Made by a program: the position numbers and the translations under genes. Shown in pieces: positions 25,991-33,303 of a stretch of DNA of 64,000 nucleotides (within the stretch, counting starts at the first letter, position 1; every line of letters begins with the position of its first letter). The notes below the pieces were generated by a model that worked only from the letters and a program-made list of their open reading frames with translations, was not told the origin of the DNA and ran no database searches. Origin of the DNA: Pseudomonadota bacterium (GTDB lineage Bacteria; Bdellovibrionota; Bacteriovoracia; Bacteriovoracales; Bacteriovoracaceae). The stretch covers positions 1-64,000 of the forward strand of contig JAIYDL010000019.1 in the NCBI GenBank assembly GCA_027487515.1, read 5' to 3'.

Positions 25991-26356
25991 ATGTCTCAAA
26001 GAGACGCTGATCGTTCTTTCTTCCGAAAGGTCGTGAAGTTTTCGAAAGTGGCCGGGTTCGACGTCATCGAAAATGCTCTTGTGCTTTACTACACGATGCA
26101 GAGACCGGAGTGCCCCCTGTGGGCGAAGACTGTCATCGTCAGTGCCCTGGCCTACTACATTTCACCACTGGATGCGATTCCGGACTTCGTTCCGGCCATC
26201 GGGTATTCGGACGATCTCGCCACACTTGCGGGGGCCGTCGTTTCGGTGGCCTTGCACACCGACGGGCCTGTGAAGACGCAGGCGAAGGAGAAGATGAGTG
26301 CCGTCTTCGGTGAGAGCTACGAAGACGCTGGCGGTGCGGGAAAAGAGAGTTCGTAG
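25991..26356 (+). CDS. YkvA family (DUF1232) protein
   Basis: 121 aa. The core ALAYYISPLDAIPDFVPAIGYSDDLA is the DUF1232/YkvA signature (only part is quoted in family models), with an amphipathic membrane-associated helix. The role of the family is unknown; some members affect membrane or stress functions. A bidirectional terminator follows directly. Confidence 0.85.
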   Translation: MSQRDADRSFFRKVVKFSKVAGFDVIENALVLYYTMQRPECPLWAKTVIVSALAYYISPLDAIPDFVPAIGYSDDLATLAGAVVSVALHTDGPVKTQAKEKMSAVFGESYEDAGGAGKESS

Positions 26357-26362
26357 AAATTA

Positions 26363-26387
26363 GCGGGCCTCCGTTTCGGAGGCCCGC
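26363..26387. terminator. Bidirectional hairpin terminator
   Basis: A perfect 11-bp stem (GCGGGCCTCCG / CGGAGGCCCGC) with a TTT loop, between two convergent genes. It has no long T-tract, but its strength and position suggest transcription end for both sides. Confidence 0.7.
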
Positions 26388-26416
26388 AGATGTACCGTGA
26401 TGATTTCGTCTTGGAT

Positions 26417-27019
26417 CTAGCGGCAGCGTCTCATCTGCACTTGGTAGATGATTCCTGCGTTGAAGTCCGCCGAGTCCACTGTCGCCAGGGCGTCCTGGCG
26501 AGTTGTATTCCGAACCATCATGCTCGCGTTCACGCGAAGGTTCACGTCCGCCCCACAGGGAGACCAGACCATGGCCTGGACACCCAAGGTGTTACTGAAC
26601 GTATAGTCCTGATCAATTCGTCCTCTGAAATCCTGAGCGAAGCGCGGGCCCTGCATCCCAGCGAAGAAGTATTCTGCCTGAAGCCGTGCGGTCGCTCCCG
26701 CAGGGAGTCCCACGAAGCCACGGTAGTCGACGGCAAGGATGGAGACGCTAAACCCACCCGGGACAAACACAGGAACTGCGATGTTACAGCTCTTTCGGTC
26801 CAGGGTGCGACCGGAGGCGGGCCCTGCTTCGGTGACGAATTGATCGAAGATCACGGAGAGCGATTTCCCGTCTGGTGAGAGGGTCGCGGAAGCGGAGCCG
26901 TTCGGGCAGCCGTTTCCTCCGTAGGCGGGTTGACCGAGTTGGATGGTATCCTGGGCGAAGGCCGTGAGGCCGAAGGTGAGAAGAGCTGCAGCGGCGATGG
27001 TCTTGGCAAACGAAGTCAT
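26417..27019 (-). CDS. Secreted DUF4360 protein
   Basis: 200 aa; signal peptide ends at ...TAFAQD. Sequence follows DUF4360: GGNGCPNGSASATLSPDGKSLSVIFDQF, a Cys in LDRKSCNIAV, and a C-terminal Cys in MRRCR. The family occurs in fungi and bacteria as secreted proteins without known function. It is divergent from a paralogue at 27238, with a 218-base shared promoter gap. Confidence 0.82.
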   Translation of the reverse strand: MTSFAKTIAAAALLTFGLTAFAQDTIQLGQPAYGGNGCPNGSASATLSPDGKSLSVIFDQFVTEAGPASGRTLDRKSCNIAVPVFVPGGFSVSILAVDYRGFVGLPAGATARLQAEYFFAGMQGPRFAQDFRGRIDQDYTFSNTLGVQAMVWSPCGADVNLRVNASMMVRNTTRQDALATVDSADFNAGIIYQVQMRRCR

Positions 27020-27237
27020 GTTGGCTCCTTTGAAGCTAGCGTTGTGGGCATCCTGACCCGGGTACGATTACGACCAACGTACCTAACTCCGTCGGGTTTC
27101 GTGAACTCCCAAAGAAGTGGTGGCCGCTGAATCCTGCCCACCTGGGCGAGGAGATCAACCACGTGGTCGGGAATCTTCGGTTGCCACTAGCGCGGGAGAG
27201 TCGAACTTGGTAACTGGTTAGGAAAGGAGACCACCGC

Positions 27238-27948
27238 ATGAAAAATCTTCTGGTCGTTGCTTCACTCTGCCTCTCCGTTGCTGCTCACGCACAGGTGAGT
27301 TTTAACAGCTTGACCCACGCCGGGACGGGGTGTCCTCAGGGAACAGTCTCGTCTGTGATCTCCCCCGACGGTTCTTCCATCTCCATTCTCTTCGATGAAT
27401 TCCGTGCCGAGGTTCCGCAGTTCGATGGAAACAACGACAACGGTGAGCTCCCCCGGGGCCCCGGCGCTCCTCGAGGCCGGAACACTCCCTCCCTTCAGCA
27501 CCGGAGCTGTTCCCTGAGTTTCACGGCGTCGCTTCCACCCGGAGTCCGGGCGGAAACGCTCGAAGTGAGTCTCCAGGCGCGAGGTGCGACCATCTTCGAC
27601 CAAGGTGTGGACGGATACTTCTCGTCGATCCTCGTGGGGTTTAATGGTCTGGCCCGGTCACGGGGGAATCCGACGGTCGTTGCTCGGCGCTCCTTCCGCA
27701 CCCGCAGGGGTCCGATCGACGAGTCCTGGGTGGAGACGCCTCGGGCGGTGATTCCGCTCGGTTCAGGCTGTTCGGGAGCGCAGGGCAGAGACATCCGGTT
27801 TGATCTCAAGAATCACATCCAGGCGGAGATCGCTTCCGGCGACACGGGCCGCCGGGGGCTCATCAGCGTGGACTCCAATGACGTGAACGGTCTCCTGCGC
27901 TTTACGGTCCGGACTGTGCCGTGTGGCGGTGGCAGAGTGGCACCGTAG
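27238..27948 (+). CDS. Secreted DUF4360 protein (paralogue)
   Basis: 236 aa; signal peptide ends ...AAHAQV. The start GTGCPQGTVSSVISPDGSSISILFDEF is clearly homologous to the divergent gene at 26417. An insert around residues 60-85 is rich in Pro, Gly and Arg. Cys positions (HRSCSLSF, GSGCSG, TVPCGG) match the paralogue. GGAGACC precedes the ATG. The stop codon lies in the loop of a perfect hairpin. Confidence 0.82.
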   Translation: MKNLLVVASLCLSVAAHAQVSFNSLTHAGTGCPQGTVSSVISPDGSSISILFDEFRAEVPQFDGNNDNGELPRGPGAPRGRNTPSLQHRSCSLSFTASLPPGVRAETLEVSLQARGATIFDQGVDGYFSSILVGFNGLARSRGNPTVVARRSFRTRRGPIDESWVETPRAVIPLGSGCSGAQGRDIRFDLKNHIQAEIASGDTGRRGLISVDSNDVNGLLRFTVRTVPCGGGRVAP

Positions 27949-27959
27949 TGGTGCCACCG
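27927..27959 (+). repeat. Overlapping alternative hairpins across the stop codon
   Basis: GTGGCACC (27937-27944) pairs perfectly with GGTGCCAC (27950-27957), with the TAG stop in the loop. A second, mutually exclusive 8-bp stem pairs CGGTGGCA (27927-27934) with TGCCACCG (27952-27959). It may be a terminator or 3'-end stabiliser; no T-run follows. Confidence 0.45.
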
Positions 27960-28050
27960 CGGGCCCAGCGCTCTACTAAAGTCTTTCAGGTTCATTTACT
28001 ATTTCCGAAAAATTCCCCCCTCTGCTACAACGGCTAGAGGGGGATATCGG

Positions 28051-28833
28051 ATGCAGGAAACCGTTGAGCACGACCTCATTCAAAGTTTACAGACCATGAT
28101 CTCCGCACACCTCGAGCGGCATCCGCAGCTCACTCTGAATGCCCTCGCTGCCCGCTCGAGCGTTCCGGTGACGACGCTCCGGCGTCTAGCCGCGGGCCTT
28201 CAGAAGAGCGAGATGGCACCCCACTCTGTCCTGAACCTCGTGAGCTACCTCCTGCGGGAAAAGAACCTCGCCCGGCTCCTCGAGCGCGTGACCCCAGACA
28301 TCGCCGAGTTCCTCCGCCGCCACTTCGGGAACTTCATCTTCGACGCTCCGAAGGTCACGTACAGCACGGACTTGAACCACGAACTGCGCGATCAGACCAA
28401 GTACCTCATCTACAAGCTCGCCGCGAACCACGACGGGACAGATCTTTTTGCCGTAGTCGACAACTTCGGTGGCCTCGGTCTCCGGAAGCTTGAAGAACTC
28501 AAAGCCCAGGGCCTCATCGTAGAGCAGGCGGGGAGGCTCCACGCCCGAGATAAAAACTTTTCGCTCGATCTGACCGTCGCCGCGGCTCACCTTCCAGCGC
28601 TCGTCGGTTTCTACAAGCCGCAGTCCATGAGCGCGGGCCTCAATACCATGTTCAGCATGAGCGAGTCCTTGACCGCGGAGGCGATCGCGGAGCTCAAGGC
28701 CCTCCAGCGCGAGTGTGTGATGAAGATGAACGCTATCATGAATCGTCCCGAGAGCCTTGGCCCGATCCCGTATTTTACGCTCAATCTCGCTGAAACCCTT
28801 CTTACAGACACCACTCCGGGAGATCCTCAATGA
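28051..28833 (+). CDS. Probable helix-turn-helix regulator
   Basis: 260 aa. The N-terminus has an HTH-like stretch (LTLNALAARSSVPVTTLRRLAAGL, about residues 24-47). The rest is helical with a central winged-helix-like part (YLIYKLAAN...GLRKLEELKAQGLIVEQAGRLHA). It resembles the overall plan of DUF4423/TIGR02147-type regulators but I cannot place it with certainty. Its stop overlaps the start of a small secreted protein gene by 4 bases, suggesting the two work together. Confidence 0.65.
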   Translation: MQETVEHDLIQSLQTMISAHLERHPQLTLNALAARSSVPVTTLRRLAAGLQKSEMAPHSVLNLVSYLLREKNLARLLERVTPDIAEFLRRHFGNFIFDAPKVTYSTDLNHELRDQTKYLIYKLAANHDGTDLFAVVDNFGGLGLRKLEELKAQGLIVEQAGRLHARDKNFSLDLTVAAAHLPALVGFYKPQSMSAGLNTMFSMSESLTAEAIAELKALQRECVMKMNAIMNRPESLGPIPYFTLNLAETLLTDTTPGDPQ

Positions 28834-29165
28834 GAATCCTAGTACTGCTGAGTTTTATCTTTTGCTCCCTCTCTGCAGGGGCCCTGACGAGGCCAGAACT
28901 CGATGCGCTCTTGAAGGAGAGAAACCTCTCGGTTTCTGGACTCGAGCTTCAAGGACTCAAGATCGTGATGGGGGAGGTCACCGGGCACCTCACGGCCGTG
29001 CCGTTTAAGCGAGTGGCGATGCTCATCACACGTGATGAGGCAATCCTCCCATCAGAGTTTGAAACGATTGAGGGTGGCCGCACACTCGGAGAGCTCGTCT
29101 CCGCGCGCTTTCGGGGCCAATACATCCTCCTCAAGGATGTTCGGGCGACCGTCCTTTCTCCCTAG
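28830..29165 (+). CDS. Small secreted hypothetical protein
   Basis: 111 aa, ATGA overlap with the upstream regulator. Signal peptide about residues 1-18 (...SLSAGAL). The mature chain is a small alpha/beta domain without Cys. Family unknown. A hairpin spans its stop codon (next entry). Confidence 0.72.
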   Translation: MRILVLLSFIFCSLSAGALTRPELDALLKERNLSVSGLELQGLKIVMGEVTGHLTAVPFKRVAMLITRDEAILPSEFETIEGGRTLGELVSARFRGQYILLKDVRATVLSP

Positions 29166-29188
29166 ATTCTCGTGCTTTGAGAGTCTAG
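29162..29188 (+). terminator. Probable terminator after 28051-29165 unit
   Basis: A 10-bp stem with one G-T pair (CTAGATTCTC / GAGAGTCTAG) and a 7-base loop, followed by ATCGCTTTT. It overlaps the stop codon of the small secreted gene and separates that unit from the riboswitch leader. Confidence 0.55.
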
Positions 29189-29250
29189 ATCGCTTTTGAT
29201 GAACATCCAGTTCGGATTTATCGTCTTCCATCGAAGACGGCGTCTGGTTA

Positions 29251-29345
29251 GAATGGAGCGGGGAGTAGCTCGCTCACAACGAGGCCCGGCGTCGTCAACA
29301 CGGTAGTCACCTACCCGGTTCCAGGGTTAAAGAGCAAGACCATAA
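29251..29345 (+). promoter_or_regulatory. Candidate yybP-ykoY (manganese) riboswitch
   Basis: The conserved blocks of the yybP-ykoY aptamer appear in order and near-normal spacing: GGGGAGTAGC (29260-29269), a CTCG/CGAG hairpin, GTCGTCAA (29291-29298), a GGTAG/CTACC hairpin followed by CCGG, then AGCAAGACC (29333-29341). A GCCCGG / CCAGGGT stem with one bulge joins the two inner blocks. The outer P1 helix is weak. This RNA class senses Mn2+ (and in some cases responds to pH). It lies 21 bases before a 50-codon lipoprotein gene whose ribosome site is inside a short ACGG/CCGT hairpin. A separate 7-bp hairpin (CGTCTTC / GAAGACG, 29222-29239) precedes it. Confidence 0.75.
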
Positions 29346-29362
29346 TAACTACGGAGTTCCGT

Positions 29363-29515
29363 ATGCCGGTTTTATGGGTTCTCATGTTCTCTTTCCTCTT
29401 CCAGTCCTGCAGCTCACTGTCTGACACTCGCGGACCGACCATCGAGTCACCGGGCTACAGCGGTTCCCGGCAACTCGATGAGCGCTCGCTCCGCGAGGGG
29501 TTCTACAGACGCTAG
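29363..29515 (+). CDS. Small lipoprotein (50 aa) downstream of riboswitch
   Basis: ATG with GGAG eight bases upstream. The first 15 residues form a lipoprotein signal (MPVLWVLMFSFLFQSC), with the lipobox Cys at 16. The mature part is only about 35 residues: Ser/Arg/Glu-rich and probably unstructured. It is the only gene that the riboswitch can control in cis before a convergent gene. Family unknown. Confidence 0.68.
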   Translation: MPVLWVLMFSFLFQSCSSLSDTRGPTIESPGYSGSRQLDERSLREGFYRR

Positions 29516-29539
29516 GTTCCCCTCGCTGAAGCGCACGAC

Positions 29540-30559
29540 CTACGAGGCCACAAACGTTCGCCCGGGTGGCAGGAACGCCCGGGGAACCACACTCACCTGA
29601 ATATCGTTCCGGAGAGCGAGTTCGACGAGGTCGTCTAGCACGTCGTCGTCCTGGCAGTCACTCTGGGCCCGGTGGAGTCCCACGAGACCCGATGTGGTAT
29701 CGACGACTCCGAACTGCATGTCTTCAAGAGAGACACACAGAGATCGGAGCTCGCGTTTAAGGATCCGAGGACCCAGGTCCTCGATGGTCGCAAGGCTTTT
29801 GTCCTCATCGACGTAGGCCTCCTTCACTCGCCGTCGGTAGCGATCGTTGATGATCTTTCCCACCCGTAGACGGAGAATTGAAATGGCATTCTGCGGAACC
29901 TGCGCTCGGGTCCTTTCTTCCACATCGATGACTTCGAGACCAAGACTCCCCCAGACCCCCGGAGAGGATAGGAGCGAATCTCCTGCGTTTGAGATTCCGA
30001 TGAAGGCGACCTCTGGTGTCCGAAGACCCTGGATCTCACTCAGGAGAAACTCAAGAAACTCCCTCTTCTCGCCCCGCGAGAGTTGGCCCCAGTCCAGAGG
30101 GACCTTCGATCTCGCCGGGAGATAGGTCTCGAGCAGGACCTCATCACCGGTGCTCACGTTGTAGACCGACGCCCCCCGATCGGAAAAATGCACAAGGAGC
30201 GCGCCCACCACATACTCGCGGGCCGCCACAAGGGGCTTGATGTGAAAGGAGCGGGCCACGACGACCCTGGGTGGGAGGCGCAAGGGTAGTGGAATCACAG
30301 TGGTGACTCCTCCGCCGATGAACAGACTCAGGGTCGCAGATCCCTGCTGCTCCCACCGCTTCCAATCGAGTGTGCTGACCGTGATCGGAGGGTGCCCTTC
30401 ACTGGTGAGGAGCCGGTTGGCAACGCGCAGAAGGGCCGCCAGAATTTTTACCGACGGCAGCTCGGCCGAGATCAGGGGGACGAAGATCGAAACCACCGGC
30501 GCCTCGGAAGAGGCGAGAGCAGTGAGGTTTCGAATGTGCGAGTCAAAGTTGTTTAACAT
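29540..30559 (-). CDS. baeRF-type (bacterial aeRF1-like) protein
   Basis: 339 aa. The N-terminal part (VSIFVPL, LSLFIGGGVTTVIPLPLRLP, SFHIKPLVAAREYVVGALLVHFSDRGASVY) follows the layout of the bacterial homologues of archaeo-eukaryotic release factor 1. The GGQ loop of true release factors is not evident. Such proteins are proposed to act on stalled or idle ribosomes. It starts inside the end of the HPF gene (7-base overlap), strongly supporting a joint ribosome role. Assignment is from pattern only. Confidence 0.68.
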   Translation of the reverse strand: MLNNFDSHIRNLTALASSEAPVVSIFVPLISAELPSVKILAALLRVANRLLTSEGHPPITVSTLDWKRWEQQGSATLSLFIGGGVTTVIPLPLRLPPRVVVARSFHIKPLVAAREYVVGALLVHFSDRGASVYNVSTGDEVLLETYLPARSKVPLDWGQLSRGEKREFLEFLLSEIQGLRTPEVAFIGISNAGDSLLSSPGVWGSLGLEVIDVEERTRAQVPQNAISILRLRVGKIINDRYRRRVKEAYVDEDKSLATIEDLGPRILKRELRSLCVSLEDMQFGVVDTTSGLVGLHRAQSDCQDDDVLDDLVELALRNDIQVSVVPRAFLPPGRTFVAS

Positions 30560-30912
30560 AACTGGTCTCTCAGGTTAACGGCCTTGCTGCTCGGTCTTCG
30601 GGATTGACGCTTGATCCGCTCCGTAGACCGGCGGAGAACGAACTCCGTCGTCCCGGCGAGGAGCGCAATCGAGTGGTAGAGGTCCGCTGCGGCTTCCTTG
30701 ATTCGAAGAGTGCCGCGGGCGCCAGTGCCGATCATGAGCGTTGCCGTGTAATGATCTGGCCCGGCCTGAGTGGAAGAATTCTCCCGCTCTACGGTGACGG
30801 TCACGGGGCCTTTCCGTCGGGTGGAGATTTTCTTCAGAATGGGTGCGAGCTTTTCCTGGACAGCGTTTCGGATCAGAGCAGAGGAGGATAAGTTTTTAAA
30901 AACGATCTTCAT
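30553..30912 (-). CDS. Ribosome hibernation factor, HPF/RaiA family (short form)
   Basis: 119 aa S30AE-fold protein with CCAAGGAG before the ATG. The pattern MKIVFKNLSSSALIRNAVQEKLAPILKK, VTVTVERE, and a second half with KEAAADLYHSIALLAG fits HPF; it lacks the C-terminal dimerisation domain of long HPF. It would bind the 30S decoding centre in stationary phase. An AT-rich gap with TATATATTTAA lies upstream and probably holds the promoter. Confidence 0.8.
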   Translation of the reverse strand: MKIVFKNLSSSALIRNAVQEKLAPILKKISTRRKGPVTVTVERENSSTQAGPDHYTATLMIGTGARGTLRIKEAAADLYHSIALLAGTTEFVLRRSTERIKRQSRRPSSKAVNLRDQLC

Positions 30913-31050
30913 ACCGAACTCCTTGGTAGGTTGAGTTTATGGTATGACTTTTTTAGCAATCGATTAAATATATAAAAAGTGGGCTTGAGTTTGGATTTAA
31001 CGATCTATCTGGATTGAGCCCTCGAGGCCGGTTCCAGGCGCGGGAGAAAA

Positions 31051-31842
31051 CTACGATGCGGGGATTGTAGGGAAGGTCTTACTTACCTCTCCGTCTCTGA
31101 AAAGAAGAAGCGTCCCCGGAGCATGGATCGTCCAGGTCTCGTTCTCCGTCAGGGGGTTCGTCGCGATCACGGCGACGCGGTCATGGCCGGTGGTGACTTC
31201 GCTGAAGTCGACCATCACGTCCTGGTCTTTGAGGTGAGCAACGGTGAACGGCGCCCGGCGGATGATGCTCGCGAGTTTCGTCGAGCAGTGAGCAAGAAGA
31301 AACTCCCCGTGAGAGAGGAGGTAGTTAAACGTCCCATACCCCGCAAGACCGAGGGTCAGTGCATGGAGCTTTTCTCCGAGCGCCTCAAGCCCCGGGTAGC
31401 GGTCGCCGAACTCGCGTTCAAGTTCCTGGAGCATGAAGCAGAAAGCGTGCTCCGAATCGGTGTCCCCAACCGGCCGGAAGCGGCCATCGAGGACGGGGGA
31501 GAAGTTCTTCAGGTCTCCGTTGTGCGCGAAGGCCCAGTAGTGGCCCCAGAGCTCTCGCACGAAGGGGTGAGTGTTTTCGAGTCTGACGTCACCTTGGGTT
31601 GCTTTCCGGATGTGGGCGATGACGTTCTTGGATTTTATCGGGTAGGACTTCACGAACTCCGCTACCGGAGAGTGCGCGGAAGCATTGGGATCGAGGAACT
31701 GCCGGACCCCTTTACCTTCGAAGAAACAAATCCCCCAACCGTCCGTGTGGTGATCCGTGAGTCCACCTCTGGCGCGGAAGCCGGTGAAGGAGAAGCAGAT
31801 GTCGGTGGGGACGTTGCAGTTCATGCCGAGGAGCTGACACAT
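31051..31842 (-). CDS. Class II glutamine amidotransferase (YafJ-like)
   Basis: 263 aa. Begins MCQLLGMN, with Cys2 as the Ntn nucleophile after Met removal. Further motifs are HHTDGWGICF, NVIAHIRKATQG, HPFVRELWGHYWAFAHNGDL and VGDTDSEHAF. Members hydrolyse glutamine or gamma-glutamyl compounds; the partner acceptor is not known for YafJ-type stand-alone proteins. It is divergent from a methyltransferase gene with only 19 bases between starts. Confidence 0.9.
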   Translation of the reverse strand: MCQLLGMNCNVPTDICFSFTGFRARGGLTDHHTDGWGICFFEGKGVRQFLDPNASAHSPVAEFVKSYPIKSKNVIAHIRKATQGDVRLENTHPFVRELWGHYWAFAHNGDLKNFSPVLDGRFRPVGDTDSEHAFCFMLQELEREFGDRYPGLEALGEKLHALTLGLAGYGTFNYLLSHGEFLLAHCSTKLASIIRRAPFTVAHLKDQDVMVDFSEVTTGHDRVAVIATNPLTENETWTIHAPGTLLLFRDGEVSKTFPTIPAS

Positions 31843-31861
31843 CCTTTAAGTTTAGCATAGA

Positions 31862-32545
31862 ATGGCACCCATGACGGAAGAAATGTTGAACCGCGAAGTT
31901 TTTTGCGACGACGCCCTCGCCTGGCTCGAGCGGTATCAGGACCAAGGAGGAGTGTCGTTCTTAGGTTCTCTCCCGGATGTTTCTGAGTTCCAGACTTGGT
32001 CTCTTCCCCAGTGGAAGGAGTGGTTCCAGGCAACCGCAGCACTCATCCTCACCAAGACCTCCCCGGAAGGTGTAACCATTTTCTTTCAATCCGACATCAA
32101 GCACGAGGGGCTCTGGATCGACAAGGCCTTCCTGATTCAGAAGACCGCGGAGCTCCTTGATCAAAAACTTCTCTTCCACAAGATCTTCTGCCGGGCCGTG
32201 CCGGGTACCGTGATGTTCGGGCGTCCGTCGTATTCGCACCTCCTGGCCTTCTCTCGGACCGTCGTCCCGGACCTCGCCCGGTCCACCGCAGACGTCTTCC
32301 CGGACCTCGGTGACAAAACCTGGGTCCGGGGCATGGGACTGGAGGCTTCGCTCTTTGCCGCAAACTTCGTCCTGAAGCACACGACCACACGAACCTTAGT
32401 CAACCCTTTCTGCGGAGAGGGGAGTGTCCTCGCCGCCGCTAATCACGTCGGCCTTCGCGCGGTGGGAATCGAGCGGAGTCCGAAGCGAGCGGAGAAAGCT
32501 CGGCTTCTGCGAGTCGCACGGGATGGAAAGGCCTGGGAGCGCTGA
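31862..32545 (+). CDS. SAM-dependent methyltransferase of DNA/RNA N-methylase type
   Basis: 227 aa. The C-terminal segment NPFCGEGSVLAAANHVGLRAVGIERSPKRAEKAR is the SAM-binding region of N6/N4 methylases; the N-terminal part contains SLPDVSEFQ in place of the usual DPPY, so the catalytic tetrapeptide is altered. The permuted order (catalytic block first) fits the beta class. Target unknown. Another ATG nine bases later is possible. The last 107 bases overlap the convergent rhomboid gene. Confidence 0.7.
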   Translation: MAPMTEEMLNREVFCDDALAWLERYQDQGGVSFLGSLPDVSEFQTWSLPQWKEWFQATAALILTKTSPEGVTIFFQSDIKHEGLWIDKAFLIQKTAELLDQKLLFHKIFCRAVPGTVMFGRPSYSHLLAFSRTVVPDLARSTADVFPDLGDKTWVRGMGLEASLFAANFVLKHTTTRTLVNPFCGEGSVLAAANHVGLRAVGIERSPKRAEKARLLRVARDGKAWER

Positions 32546-33224
32546 TCGCAAGCTCGTTCGGAGAGTCGTCGTCGGCTTGACCGGAGTCAGTGTCGTCCGG
32601 ATCGGAAGTGGCGACGATCTCATAGCGCTCGAAGGATCTGATTTCTTCTCGGAAGATGAGGTAGTAGAGAAGCCCCGCCGGCGCTCCGAAGGCGAAGCCC
32701 AGACCATGGGCGAGGTAGCTCACTTGCGACTCGAAGGTCTGCGGGAAGAGGAAGATCAGCGACACCGCTCCAGCGTGCAGGAGGCGCACGATGAGTTTTT
32801 GCCGGCGCTCGATGAGAAGATAGTTGGTGAGCCAGAACGACGCCATGAAGTAGATGACCCCGGAGACGCCCACCAGGTGAACCTCCGGGGGATACCACCA
32901 GAGGGCGACGAGGTTAATCGCGGCACCGGCGAAGAGACTGAGCACGGGAAAGATCCACACTCCGAAGTAGGTGGAGAGAAGGCCCGCCAGACCGGCGAAG
33001 AAAAAGGCGTTATGAAAAAAATGAACCAGGTCGGCGTGGAGGAGAGTGGCGGTGAAAAGGCGCCAGTATTCCCGCCGCTCGAACACCAGATGACCGCTGG
33101 CCGAGAGGAGTTCGCGATCCGCGCCGAAGAAGAGCGCAAGAGTGGAGAGGCCCAGGAGGCCTGCCATGAGGTTCCAGGTATTGGGTCTTCGTGAAAGAAA
33201 GGTTCTGGTAAGTCGTGCTTCCAT
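32439..33224 (-). CDS. Rhomboid-family intramembrane serine protease
   Basis: 261 aa; the ATG at 33224 has AAGGA six bases upstream. Six membrane segments occur between residues 20 and 205. Rhomboid features are HADLVHFFHNAFFF (His/Asn), the catalytic Ser in GVSGVIYF and the catalytic His in YLAHGLGFAFG. The C-terminal 60 residues are cytoplasmic, acidic and probably disordered; they overlap the 3' end of the opposite methyltransferase gene. Substrate unknown. Confidence 0.85.
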   Translation of the reverse strand: MEARLTRTFLSRRPNTWNLMAGLLGLSTLALFFGADRELLSASGHLVFERREYWRLFTATLLHADLVHFFHNAFFFAGLAGLLSTYFGVWIFPVLSLFAGAAINLVALWWYPPEVHLVGVSGVIYFMASFWLTNYLLIERRQKLIVRLLHAGAVSLIFLFPQTFESQVSYLAHGLGFAFGAPAGLLYYLIFREEIRSFERYEIVATSDPDDTDSGQADDDSPNELAISAPRPFHPVRLAEAELSPLASDSARFPPREGRRD

Positions 33225-33303
33225 GGGGCGTCCTTTCATCAAAAGATAGGCCCGAGGTCACAGAAGTCAAGGTTCCGGGGCTTGAGGGGAGGAAGGCCTA
33301 GAA

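Noticed and set aside
29251..29345. tRNA-like element
   Set aside because: The GGGGAGTAGCTC start and a GGTTC segment look tRNA-like, but no acceptor or anticodon stem forms, and the blocks fit the yybP-ykoY aptamer in order.
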